This document shows positions 1 to 6,863 of a DNA stretch of 14,881 nucleotides, in pieces. A model generated the notes under the pieces. That model was not told the DNA's origin. It was given only the letters and a program-made list of their open reading frames with translations, and did not search any database. Position 1 is the stretch's first letter; each line of letters starts with the position of its first letter. Position numbers and translations under genes: made by a program. Origin of the DNA: Faecalibacterium sp. UBA1360 (GTDB taxonomy: Bacteria; Bacillota; Clostridia; Oscillospirales; Ruminococcaceae); assembly GCA_002306375.1 (NCBI GenBank), contig DBRU01000053.1, positions 2,268-17,148 of the forward strand, read 5' to 3'.

Positions 1-240
1 GACATTTCCCCGGCGGGCCTGCCGTTCCGCATAATCCAGGTACATAGTGACGATCTCGTTCAGGTTTCGCATTTCCGTTTCGTTCAGATAGTTTTTGGCA
101 ACGGTGATATCCGATTTGCGGATACGGCCTTTGGGGGCGTTTTTCCATGTGGTCAGCCCCATGTTGGGCTTGGTGCTGTCGGCACGGCCATATACGATCT
201 CGGCAGCGGTATGGTGGGTGACTGCATAGTGGAGCTTATC
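1..240 (-). pseudogene. rhuM: RhuM-family protein, C-terminal part, 5' end missing and 3' end beyond window
   Basis: Reading the minus strand from 240 to 1 gives an uninterrupted 80-residue stretch that begins DKLHYAV and contains TAAEIVYGRAD, GLTTWKNAPKG and IVTMYLDYAERQA. From memory these are hallmark segments of the RhuM family (named after a Salmonella SPI-3 gene; biochemical role unknown, common on mobile islands). The family normally has a longer N-terminal part before the KLHYA segment, and it is not found to the right of 240, where recombinase sequence on the other strand begins. The gene is therefore broken at its 5' side; its stop lies left of the window. No start codon or ribosome-binding site can be assigned. 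Family assignment is fairly secure; non-functionality is inferred from the lost N-terminus. Confidence 0.75.
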
Positions 241-807
241 CGGGAAGAAACTCTGAAACTGTTTGTGTTGCAGCGGATTTTCGATGTGACGGCGCTGTTC
301 TTTGACGACGCCATGACATTTGAGGAAGCCGCGAGAAAGCAGCGTTTCCAAGAAGCGGAGAGAGAGGCCAGGAAACGTAAGCGTGAAATTGCCCAAGCGG
401 AAAAGCGCATTGCCGAACTTGACCGCATTTTCAAGCGCATCTATGAGGATGATATCAGCGGGGCAATCAGCCATGAACGGTTCTTGAAACTCTCCGCCGA
501 CTATGAGGCGGAACAAAATGAACTGATGGAGCAGGTCAAGGCATGGCGGGAAGCGGTAGAAACCTTTGAACAGGATCAAGCCGGTTTTGCCAGCTTCGCA
601 GCCATCGTGCGGAAGTATGTGGGCATCCGGGAACTGACGCCCACCATCGTCAATGAGTTTGTAAAGAAGATCATCGTTCATGCGCCGGACAAGTCCAGCG
701 GCCACCGCAGGCAGAAAATCGAACTGGTCTGGAACTTCATTGGGGAAGTCAACCTTCCGGGCGACGATCAGACCGTGGAACGGCAAAGAAAAAGCAGGAC
801 GGCATGA
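238..807 (+). pseudogene. Large serine recombinase, C-terminal fragment
   Basis: The plus-strand frame from IREETLK (238) to the TGA at 807 gives 189 residues. They match the C-terminal part of large serine (resolvase/invertase-type) recombinases of Firmicutes mobile elements: a coiled coil rich in Glu, Arg and Lys (about residues 35-65 of the fragment), the AELDRIFKRIYEDD segment, then AAIVRKYVGIRELTP and NEFVKKIIVHAPDK, typical of the DUF4368-type tail. The catalytic resolvase domain with its nucleophilic serine, the recombinase domain and the zinc ribbon are absent; a full protein would be roughly 500-550 residues. A nominal ATG at 211 falls in sequence that reads as RhuM on the other strand, so it is not a genuine start. 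By eye the GC content is below that of the genes to the right, which fits transferred DNA. Likely the remnant of an integrative or transposable element that has lost its recombinase. Confidence 0.82.
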
Positions 808-829
808 CCTTTCAGCCATGCCGCCCTGC
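787..829 (-). terminator. Intrinsic terminator read on the minus strand
   Basis: Positions 794-805 and 818-829 form a 12-bp inverted repeat with one mismatch and a 12-nt loop. On the minus strand it is followed by CTTTTTCTTT, a good termination tract; on the plus strand no T-run follows. It overlaps the last codons of the recombinase fragment (TGA at 805-807). It could stop minus-strand readthrough from the acyl cassette, or be an end structure of the mobile element. Confidence 0.55.
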
Positions 830-952
830 GACAATCAAATTACTTCCTTATGGGCGGGTGCCTTTAGGCTGTGCCGCTCTTTTTTGGTCGTGAAAAACAG
901 GGTGTCAAAGCAGCTGCTTCGTGGCGAGCCATTTTGCGCCGCAGCCGCAGGC

Positions 953-984
953 AAAAAAGCCCAGGGACAAAATGCCCGGGGGCC
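953..984 (-). terminator. Second minus-strand terminator of the acyl cassette
   Basis: On the minus strand CCCGGG and CCCTGGG (plus coordinates 975-980 and 960-966) pair with a single bulge around a short A/T-rich loop, followed directly by six T (plus A952-A957 region). It is weaker than the hairpin at 991-1013 and sits just beyond it, so it would act as a backup terminator. Confidence 0.5.
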
Positions 985-990
985 GTCCGC

Positions 991-1013
991 AAAAAAAGGC
1001 GGAACACGCCGCC
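991..1013 (-). terminator. Primary terminator of the minus-strand acyl cassette
   Basis: Minus strand reads GGCGG, six-base loop, CCGCC, then seven T (plus coordinates 1009-1013, 1003-1008, 998-1002, 991-997). It lies 23 bp past the stop of the GNAT-like gene at 1036, the expected place for the end of the operon. Confidence 0.8.
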
Positions 1014-1035
1014 CGGCACAGGCACCGGGCAGGGT

Positions 1036-2046
1036 TCAGGACAGGTTGGGCCGGTCCTGGTCGCCGTCGGCCTTGAACATCACGAACCCTTCGGGGTCGT
1101 TGGTGAAGTAGTAATACTCGGTGTTGTCCCGCAGAGGCGGGGTCAGGTAATTGGGGATGACAACGCCGTCGCCCTCCAGCCGTTCGCTCAGCCCGGCCTG
1201 GCGCCACACGTCCGGGTCGATGCCCGCGTTGTAGCAGTCGAGATATTCGGCCTTGCTGGTTCGCAAAAGTTCGTCCAGCGCGCCGCCGATGCGGGGCAGC
1301 ACCTCGTCCGGGCCGATGAAATCCACCAGCCGCAATACGGGGGCGCAACCGGTGTCGGCGGCCGACACCGTGCGGGTCACGGCGTAGGCCAGCAGCCGGC
1401 CGGATTCCCGCGCGGCCCACACATCGTACCGAAAATGGGGGAAGGCAAAATACCGCCGCCGCAGGTACCAAAGATCCTTCTTGGGCGTGTGGGGCGTTTC
1501 GGGCATTCCCAGGTCCGCCAGCGCCGCGGCGCTTTCCACCCGTTCCAGCTCCAGGTCACGGGCAGGGGCGGGCAGGGGAGCGGTGTCCCCCGGCACAGCC
1601 AGCGTCCAGCCGCCATCCCCCGGCGTGCCCAGGCGGTAGTAGTGGCGCAGGCGCTGAGCCTGCCAGCCCAGAAAATGGTACAGCTTGCAGGTAGCGGGGC
1701 GGATGTTGTTGCAGGCCACCACCCGCGCGCCCAGCAGGCCGGGCAGGGCGTCCATCAGTTCCAGGCCCACGCCGTTGTGCCCCTTGGCCGCCACCCAGAT
1801 GGACACCCACACGTCGGCGCCCGGGCCTTCGGCGGCGGGCAGGTAGCCGGCCGTGCTCAGAATGCTTCCGTTTTTGTCCTCGGCCAGGGCAAAGCGGGGC
1901 GCGCCGCCCTCCGGCCCGGCAAAATAGAAGTCGTAGAATTCGGGGCGGTTGACTAAGGGCAGGCGCATGTCGAAGTTGGCGTTGATGAAATCCACAATGG
2001 CCCCATCCTCGCCGGGGCGGGCCAGGCGAAGCGTTACCTCAGGCAA
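1036..2046 (-). CDS. GNAT-like acyltransferase, last gene of acyl cassette
   Basis: 336 residues. The N-terminus (VTLRLARPGEDGAIVDFINA) and the WVAAKGHNGVGLELMDAL segment look like a GCN5-related N-acetyltransferase fold. The second half, with the RYDVWAARESGRLLAYAV stretch, could be a second GNAT- or FemAB-like lobe. The C-terminal signature EYYYFTNDPEGFVMFKADGD recurs, from memory, in proteins of polysaccharide and flagellin-glycan loci. The start codon is TTG at 2046, supported by GGGAGGG seven bases upstream; it overlaps the SDR stop by 8 nt, implying translational coupling. Context (ACP, MaoC, SDR) suggests it transfers a short 3-hydroxyacyl group from the carrier protein to an amino sugar or surface acceptor. 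Fold assignment is reasonable; donor and acceptor are inferred. Confidence 0.8.
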   Translation of the reverse strand: MPEVTLRLARPGEDGAIVDFINANFDMRLPLVNRPEFYDFYFAGPEGGAPRFALAEDKNGSILSTAGYLPAAEGPGADVWVSIWVAAKGHNGVGLELMDALPGLLGARVVACNNIRPATCKLYHFLGWQAQRLRHYYRLGTPGDGGWTLAVPGDTAPLPAPARDLELERVESAAALADLGMPETPHTPKKDLWYLRRRYFAFPHFRYDVWAARESGRLLAYAVTRTVSAADTGCAPVLRLVDFIGPDEVLPRIGGALDELLRTSKAEYLDCYNAGIDPDVWRQAGLSERLEGDGVVIPNYLTPPLRDNTEYYYFTNDPEGFVMFKADGDQDRPNLS

Positions 2047-2779
2047 GGGCGGACCCTCCCGTGATGGGCAGCGTCACACCGGTGATGAACCCTGCCTCGT
2101 CCGAAAGCAAAAACGCCATGGCCGGCACCACGTCGGCGGGGGTGGCGTTGCGGCCCATGGGGTTGTCGGCGGCCGCCGCCTGCACCACCAGGTCGGGGGT
2201 GTCTTTCAGGAAATTGGTCTCCATCATGCTGGGGGCCACGCAGTTGACGGTCACGCCAAAGCGGGCGTACTCCACGGCCAGGCTCTTGCACAGCCCGCCC
2301 AGGGCCTGCTTGGCCATGACGTAGGCGGCCGTGTTTTTGGGCGGCGCGCCCAGGGTGTAGCTGGTCTGGATGAACAGCACCCGCCCGAACTTTGCCTTGG
2401 CCATGGCGGGCAACACCGCCTTGCACAGCTTGACGGCGCTGTGGACCTGCACTTCCATGTCTTTGGCAAAGCGCAGCTCGTCAAAGTTCTTGAACTTGGC
2501 GTTCACCACCGGCAGCGCCGGCAGATGGATGAAATGGGTGGGGGCCGGGCAGGTGGTGCCCAGCACCTGGCAGAAGGTATCCACCTTGTACGGGTCGGAC
2601 AGGTCCACATCAAAGGGCCGGATGCGCCCGCCCCAGGCCTGGCACAGAGGGGCCAGCTTGTCCACGTCGCCGCAACCGGTGGCCAGCACCAGGGCGTCGG
2701 CATCGTTTTTCAAAAGGCGTTCGATCAGCGCCCGGCCCACGTCGCTGGTGGCGCCGGTGATCAGGTAAGTATAAGCCAT
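2039..2779 (-). CDS. SDR-family oxidoreductase, FabG-like ketoreductase
   Basis: 246 residues, the usual length of a classical short-chain dehydrogenase/reductase. The N-terminal cofactor loop is TGATSDVG (residues 8-15), a variant of TGxxxGxG. The catalytic set is present: Ser140, Tyr153 and Lys157 in YVMAK. The end FITGVTLPITGG is the family's typical C-terminal strand. In this setting it probably reduces a 3-ketoacyl-ACP to 3-hydroxyacyl-ACP with NAD(P)H in the cytoplasm. The ATG at 2779 follows GGGAGG at good spacing; a longer upstream reading frame would run into the MaoC gene and is not needed. It lies 32 bp after MaoC and overlaps the next gene by 8 nt. A nucleotide-sugar-modifying SDR is possible but the ACP/MaoC company favours an acyl substrate. 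Confidence 0.87.
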   Translation of the reverse strand: MAYTYLITGATSDVGRALIERLLKNDADALVLATGCGDVDKLAPLCQAWGGRIRPFDVDLSDPYKVDTFCQVLGTTCPAPTHFIHLPALPVVNAKFKNFDELRFAKDMEVQVHSAVKLCKAVLPAMAKAKFGRVLFIQTSYTLGAPPKNTAAYVMAKQALGGLCKSLAVEYARFGVTVNCVAPSMMETNFLKDTPDLVVQAAAADNPMGRNATPADVVPAMAFLLSDEAGFITGVTLPITGGSALA

Positions 2780-2811
2780 GGTTTTCCTCCCGATAGCATC
2801 GTTGTTTGGGT

Positions 2812-3228
2812 TTATTTTGCCAGCCCGGCCCGGATCACGCCCCGGGTCACCTTTTTGCCGTCCTGGTTGGTGATGACCGCCTTGATCTGGGCTTCGGCCA
2901 CCGCTTCGCTCACGTCGGTGACGGTGCCGGTCACGGTCAGGGTGTCGCCGATGAACACCGGGCGGGCAAACTTGCATTCCACCCCGTGCAGCAGGCAGTG
3001 CTCGCCCGGCAGGTAGACCCCCGCCAGGGTGGAGAAAAAGCTGGCCCCCAGCATGCCGTACACCACCCGCCCGGGGTAGCCGCGGCCCTTGGCGTAGTCG
3101 GCGTCCACATGGATGGGCGAACAGTCGCCGGTCAGGGCCTCAAAGGCGGCCATCATCTCCTCGGTCACGGTCACGGTAAAGCTCTCGGTCAGGCCGGGGG
3201 TCATGTCGGCCAGGGTATAGTGGTTCAT
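2812..3228 (-). CDS. MaoC-like (R)-specific enoyl hydratase/dehydratase
   Basis: 138 residues, typical of a single hot-dog-fold MaoC domain. The hydratase motif is seen as ALTGDCSPIHVDADYA with the catalytic pair Asp35 and His40; the usual Asn two residues after Asp is Ser here, a substitution tolerated in many family members. The segment GYPGRVVYGML is the conserved helix/strand that lines the acyl tunnel. The ATG at 3228 has AGGAGG six bases upstream (3234-3239), which decides against an in-frame ATG nine codons earlier. It would interconvert crotonyl-type enoyl and (R)-3-hydroxyacyl thioesters, probably on the neighbouring ACP. It is separated from the ACP gene by a strong hairpin (3254-3289), so it may be expressed at a lower level. 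Confidence 0.87.
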   Translation of the reverse strand: MNHYTLADMTPGLTESFTVTVTEEMMAAFEALTGDCSPIHVDADYAKGRGYPGRVVYGMLGASFFSTLAGVYLPGEHCLLHGVECKFARPVFIGDTLTVTGTVTDVSEAVAEAQIKAVITNQDGKKVTRGVIRAGLAK

Positions 3229-3253
3229 AACGCGCCTCCTGTCAAAGGGATAC

Positions 3254-3289
3254 AAAAAACGGCCGCCGCTTGCGGGGAAGCGGCGGCCG
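3254..3289 (-). terminator. Internal terminator or attenuator between ACP and MaoC genes
   Basis: Positions 3260-3271 and 3278-3289 form a perfect 12-bp GC-rich stem with a 6-nt loop, followed on the minus strand by six T (3254-3259). By structure it is the strongest terminator of this strand, yet it lies inside the cassette, 12 nt after the ACP stop and 31 nt before the MaoC start. No promoter is evident between it and MaoC, so the downstream genes should depend on readthrough. Confidence 0.85.
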
Positions 3290-3301
3290 CGCTGTGGGAT
3301 G

Positions 3302-3544
3302 TTACGCAGTCATACGCGCGATCAGGTCCAGCAGGTCGCCCACGTCCTTCAGGTCGCGGACATCGGCCAGCTTGAACTTGATGGCAAACTTTTTCTCGAT
3401 GGCGGTCAGCAGGTTGATCTGTTCCAGGCTGTCCCAGTCCTCGATGTCGTCGGCGCAGGTCTCGCGCCCGATCACCAGGCTGTCATCATCAAAATTATCG
3501 CGGAAGATCTCCTGTACGGCGTCCAGGATCGCTTGTTCGGTCAT
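3302..3544 (-). CDS. Acyl carrier protein
   Basis: 80 acidic residues with the phosphopantetheine attachment motif DWDSLEQINLL, Ser39 being the modified residue, and the four-helix pattern of acyl carrier proteins. It carries acyl intermediates as thioesters on a 4'-phosphopantetheine arm. The DWDS form and the neighbours suggest a specialised carrier rather than the housekeeping AcpP of fatty acid synthesis, which usually sits among fab genes. The ATG at 3544 is preceded by AAAGGAG nine bases upstream; the reading frame extends upstream 16 codons without such a signal and covers the promoter. First gene of the cassette, with its own promoter at 3581-3609. No phosphopantetheinyl transferase or ketosynthase is in the window, so these must be supplied from elsewhere. 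Confidence 0.92.
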   Translation of the reverse strand: MTEQAILDAVQEIFRDNFDDDSLVIGRETCADDIEDWDSLEQINLLTAIEKKFAIKFKLADVRDLKDVGDLLDLIARMTA

Positions 3545-3580
3545 GTCGGTACGCTCCTTTATATATGGAAGTTCTGATTT

Positions 3581-3609
3581 ATTATACCACAAGCGTACAG
3601 CTTTCGCAA
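3581..3609 (-). promoter_or_regulatory. Promoter of acyl cassette
   Basis: Minus strand: -35 TTGCGA (3609-3604), 17-bp spacer, -10 TATAAT (3586-3581) with an upstream TGG giving an extended -10. Predicted transcription start near 3574, about 30 nt before the ACP ATG. Sigma-A type. Confidence 0.75.
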
Positions 3610-3625
3610 GCAGGGTGCTCCTGCG

Positions 3626-3943
3626 TCACAGCCCGTAATCTTCCAGCCGCCGCTGCAATTCGGCCTCGTCCTCCACAAGCACGCCCTGCTGCAAGGCCAG
3701 CACGTCCTCTTCAGGCAGCAACCGGGTGCGGATGTCGTATTCGGCCAACGGACCCGTACCGTCGGCGGTATACAGTGCCAGGTATCCGCCGTTGTCTTTT
3801 AACAGGTAGCGCGGCGCATCCTGTTCCCGACGTTCCAGTTCCGCCTGGCCGAACCAGGTGGCGGCCGCCGCGATGCAAAGCACGGCCAGCGCCCCCAAAA
3901 GCGAATAGTACGCCGCCAGCCAGCGGGGCAGTTTTTCTTGCAT
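3626..3943 (-). CDS. Small membrane-anchored protein with BofC-like C-terminal domain
   Basis: 105 residues. One membrane segment is visible at about residues 9-31 (LAAYYSLLGALAVLCIAAAA), preceded by few positive charges, so the remaining C-terminal part is probably outside the cytoplasm. The C-terminal pattern, YLLKDNGGYLALY followed by TRLLPEEDVLALQQGV and ELQRRLEDYGL, resembles the C-terminal domain of BofC and related small proteins of spore-forming Clostridia. BofC itself restrains SpoIVB signalling in the B. subtilis forespore; a matching role here is only inferred. The ATG at 3943 follows AAAGGAGG by seven bases. The gene is divergent from the penicillin-binding protein and ends 17 bp before the acyl cassette -35 box. 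I see no convincing promoter on its strand. Confidence 0.7.
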   Translation of the reverse strand: MQEKLPRWLAAYYSLLGALAVLCIAAAATWFGQAELERREQDAPRYLLKDNGGYLALYTADGTGPLAEYDIRTRLLPEEDVLALQQGVLVEDEAELQRRLEDYGL

Positions 3944-4119
3944 AACGGGGCCTCCTTTGCGCGGGCGGCAAAACCGGCGCCCCGCGCGGGCAAAATGACA
4001 AAACGGTAAAAGCTTACAAAAAAATATCGATGCCACACCAAGTATGGGCAGGGGAAGGGCGTAAAAAACAATTTCTTGTGAATTTTACATTGGACGCCTG
4101 TACTTTTGGCGGGCATTTG

Positions 4120-4128
4120 TGTTATAAT
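4120..4128 (+). promoter_or_regulatory. Extended -10 promoter for the penicillin-binding protein
   Basis: TGTTATAAT is a perfect TGn-extended -10 element. No good -35 hexamer lies 16-18 bp upstream, which an extended -10 can tolerate. Predicted start near 4135, leaving a leader of about 78 nt before the coding region. Confidence 0.6.
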
Positions 4129-4196
4129 CCAGTGTATGGTAATGTCCACATCTGTGTGAACCGGCGCGTTTCGCCGCCAACCAGATCAACATCCGC

Positions 4197-4215
4197 AAAG
4201 GAGGCGGTCCTCATA
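4197..4215 (+). promoter_or_regulatory. Ribosome-binding site with ATA start codon
   Basis: AAAGGAGG at 4197-4204 is a near-perfect Shine-Dalgarno sequence. Eight bases after it, at the normal initiation distance, the in-frame codon is ATA (4213-4215). No ATG, GTG or TTG occurs at a usable distance: the nearest in-frame TTG (4237) has no Shine-Dalgarno site, and the next in-frame ATG (4333) would remove the basic cytoplasmic tail. Either AUA is used for initiation or the base is a sequence error for ATG. Confidence 0.65.
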
Positions 4216-6774
4216 GATCCCAAACAGCCGCGGCATTTGTCCACCCAGGGCGCCAAGACCCCCGGGACGCCGCAAACTCCCGACGCCAAGGCCAAGAAAA
4301 AATCCCCCAAGAAGAAGCGCAGCATCCTCGGTATGATCCTGCGCTTTATCGGCTGCGTGTTCTGCGTGTGCATCATGGCGTGCAGCGTGGGCGCGGTTTT
4401 CCTGGCCATGTACGTCGTGCAGGTTACCGCCGACCCGGAAGGCAAGCTGGACCTTGAGAAAAAGAAGGACCAGCAGACCAGTTTCATCTATGACCGCTAC
4501 GGCGAAGTGTATGCCCCTCTGACCGGCGGAGCCAACTCGGTGTGGGTGAACCTGTCCGACATCCCCGAAAACCTGCAAAACGCCGTCATCGCCATCGAGG
4601 ACCAGGACTTCCGCACTTCCATCGGTGTCAACATCAAACGTACCACCGCTGCCGTGCTTAACGAGATCACCGGTCAGCAGCTGCTGGGCGGCCAGCAGGG
4701 CGCGTCCACGCTGGAGCAGCAGCTGGTCAAGAACCTGACCGACGACGACGCGGACGACTATATGCGTAAGGTGCGCGAGATCTTCCGTGCCATCGGTCTG
4801 GCGAACCGGTACAGCAAAGAAACCATTCTGGAAGCCTACCTGAACACCGTGCCCCTGACCAGCACCATCGAAGGCGTGGAGGCTGGCGCCAACACTTATT
4901 TTGGCAAAAGCGTGGGCGAATTGACTTTGTCCGAGTGCGCGGTTCTGGCCTCCATCTCCAAGAGCCCCACGACCTACAACCCGTTCACCAACCCCGAAAA
5001 CCTCATTGCCCGCCGCAACCATGTGCTGGACGAAATGCTCAATCAGGGCTATATCTCCCAGGCGGACCATGATGCCGCCTGCGCCGATACGATCACCCTG
5101 GCCGAAAGCGCCTCCAAGACCGAGCAGGTGGCCGTCAGCTCTAACAACTCCTATTTCACCGAGGCCGTCATCACCCAGCTGACCCAGGACCTGAAAGAGG
5201 CCTATAACCTGGAAACGGACGCCGAAGCCCAGGACATGATCTTCAACGGCGGTCTGCGCATTTACAGCACCGTGGACCCGGATGCCCAGAGCGCGGTGGA
5301 AAATCTTATGCTCGTCAACGAGGTGGATGGCAACGAACTGTTCTATGCCCTGTGGCATCAGGAAGAGATCAAGAGCGACATCCCTGTGGGGGCCGAGATC
5401 ACTTACGATGCCAACGGTCTGCCCATGAACCCCACCGACGAGACCAAGAGCAGTATTTTTGCCGAGGATGACATCCCCATTTATACCGACAGCACCAACC
5501 AGACCTTCAAGACCGGCACCTACAAGGTCAAGGATGAGAACGGCAACGTCACCGGCGAATACCTGACCTTCTACGAGAATGTACGTTCTCAGGCAGCCAT
5601 TGCCATAACGAGCACCGAGGACGGCCACAAGGGCGAAGTGGTGGCCGTGGGCGGCGGTATCGGCGAAAAGACCGTGGACCGCGGTATCAACCGCGCCTTG
5701 CTCCCTCACCAGACCGGCTCTACCATGAAGCCCATCGCCGCCTACTGCCTGGCGCTGGACGATCATCTGATCAACTACTCCACCGCGCTGGAGGATTCTC
5801 CCCTCTATTCCAAAGAAGGCAAGGAAATGCTGGATACCGACAAGTGCCTCCAGTATGGCCTGTCCCTCAACCCCAACGATCCCGCCAACCAGGCCCGGGA
5901 CGACATCTGGAAAGAATGGCCCACCAACTACGGCGGCGCCGGCGGTGACGGCGCGACCATGCTGGTCTGGGATGCCATCCGCCAGTCCTACAACACCATC
6001 GCCGTCAAGGTCGGCTCCATGGTGGGCACCGACTATATGTACGACTTTGTCACCGAGACCCTGCAATGCCAGTATATCAACGAGAATGACGCCGACCTGG
6101 CTCCTCTGGTCCTGGGCTCCCAGAACCTGGGCCTGACCGTGGTGGAGCTGGCCAATGCCTACTCGATGTTCACCGATGGCACGTACACCACCGCCCACTA
6201 CTATACCCGCGTGGAGGATTACCAGGGCAACACGGTGCTGGATGTGGCCGATACCATCACCACCACCCAAGCCATCGAGCCCGAGACCGCCGTCATCATG
6301 AACCGCCTGCTGGCCAACGTCTGGGTCAGTCCCGGCACGGCCAGCGGCATGAAGCCGGATACCGAAGGCATCGACGCCGTCGGCAAGACCGGCACGACCT
6401 CCGACTTTAAGGACTATACCTTTGCCGGCCTGTCCCCCTACTACTCCATCGCGGTGTGGTGGGGCTATGACAAGCCGTACAGCATGTATGGCGTGGATGG
6501 TACGCTGGGCAACAACGGTAAACCGACCCAACGCGCCTTCAAGGCCCTGATGGAACAGCTCCAGGCCGACAAGCCCGCTGCCCAGTTCTACTCGAACGAC
6601 AACGTCAAGGAGTATCAGTTCAACACCTCCACAGGCGCCATCGTTTCCAGCGGCGGACGCACCGGCTACTACACCGACGACAACCTGCCCGACTCCAGCA
6701 CGCTGTCCGCCCTCAGCGACGACTATCTGGCCGCCGCGTTGGGCGCTATGGCCGCCGCTGACCCGACGGCCTGA
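4213..6774 (+). CDS. Class A penicillin-binding protein, transglycosylase/transpeptidase
   Basis: About 853 residues from the ATA start. Order of parts: a Lys-rich cytoplasmic tail (about 22-36), one membrane segment (about 38-69, unusually with four cysteines), a GT51 glycosyltransferase domain and a transpeptidase domain. GT51 motifs are the catalytic Glu129 in EDQDF and GASTLEQQLVKN (163-174), with Gln169/Gln170. The His usual after EDxxF is not seen. Transpeptidase motifs are SxxK with Ser503 and Lys506 (GSTMK), SYN at 592-594, and KTGT from Lys725. It polymerises lipid II and cross-links peptidoglycan on the outer face of the membrane. The gene is monocistronic: extended -10 promoter upstream, strong terminator downstream. 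The C-terminal tail after about residue 770 is low in recognisable motifs. Function is secure; the start is the uncertain point. Confidence 0.95.
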   Translation: MDPKQPRHLSTQGAKTPGTPQTPDAKAKKKSPKKKRSILGMILRFIGCVFCVCIMACSVGAVFLAMYVVQVTADPEGKLDLEKKKDQQTSFIYDRYGEVYAPLTGGANSVWVNLSDIPENLQNAVIAIEDQDFRTSIGVNIKRTTAAVLNEITGQQLLGGQQGASTLEQQLVKNLTDDDADDYMRKVREIFRAIGLANRYSKETILEAYLNTVPLTSTIEGVEAGANTYFGKSVGELTLSECAVLASISKSPTTYNPFTNPENLIARRNHVLDEMLNQGYISQADHDAACADTITLAESASKTEQVAVSSNNSYFTEAVITQLTQDLKEAYNLETDAEAQDMIFNGGLRIYSTVDPDAQSAVENLMLVNEVDGNELFYALWHQEEIKSDIPVGAEITYDANGLPMNPTDETKSSIFAEDDIPIYTDSTNQTFKTGTYKVKDENGNVTGEYLTFYENVRSQAAIAITSTEDGHKGEVVAVGGGIGEKTVDRGINRALLPHQTGSTMKPIAAYCLALDDHLINYSTALEDSPLYSKEGKEMLDTDKCLQYGLSLNPNDPANQARDDIWKEWPTNYGGAGGDGATMLVWDAIRQSYNTIAVKVGSMVGTDYMYDFVTETLQCQYINENDADLAPLVLGSQNLGLTVVELANAYSMFTDGTYTTAHYYTRVEDYQGNTVLDVADTITTTQAIEPETAVIMNRLLANVWVSPGTASGMKPDTEGIDAVGKTGTTSDFKDYTFAGLSPYYSIAVWWGYDKPYSMYGVDGTLGNNGKPTQRAFKALMEQLQADKPAAQFYSNDNVKEYQFNTSTGAIVSSGGRTGYYTDDNLPDSSTLSALSDDYLAAALGAMAAADPTA

Positions 6775-6804
6775 TCGTTCCTGATCTGTTTTCACACACG
6801 CTTG

Positions 6805-6840
6805 CACCCCCGGACGGTTCACCGTCCGGGGGTGTTCTTT
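6805..6840 (+). terminator. Terminator of the penicillin-binding protein gene
   Basis: A perfect 14-bp inverted repeat (6805-6818 and 6821-6834) followed by TTCTTT, 30 bp after the stop codon. Confidence 0.85.
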
Positions 6841-6863
6841 GCTGTACCTTGTCCTTTTGGGAC

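Noticed and set aside
908..919. 12-bp palindrome AAGCAGCTGCTT as a recombinase attachment site
   Set aside because: The recombinase fragment ends nearby, but there is no matching second copy in the window and short palindromes of this kind occur by chance; no support beyond proximity.
871..3016. Long plus-strand open frames (871-1956 and 1949-3016) opposite the acyl cassette
   Set aside because: They are rich in Gly, His, Gln and Val without family motifs, while the minus-strand frames carry SDR, MaoC and GNAT signatures with good ribosome-binding sites.
3979..3988. CCCGCGCGGG palindrome in the gap between the BofC-like gene and the PBP gene
   Set aside because: It is short, GC-only and in a GC-rich genome; no T-tract, no partner site, no clear relation to either promoter.
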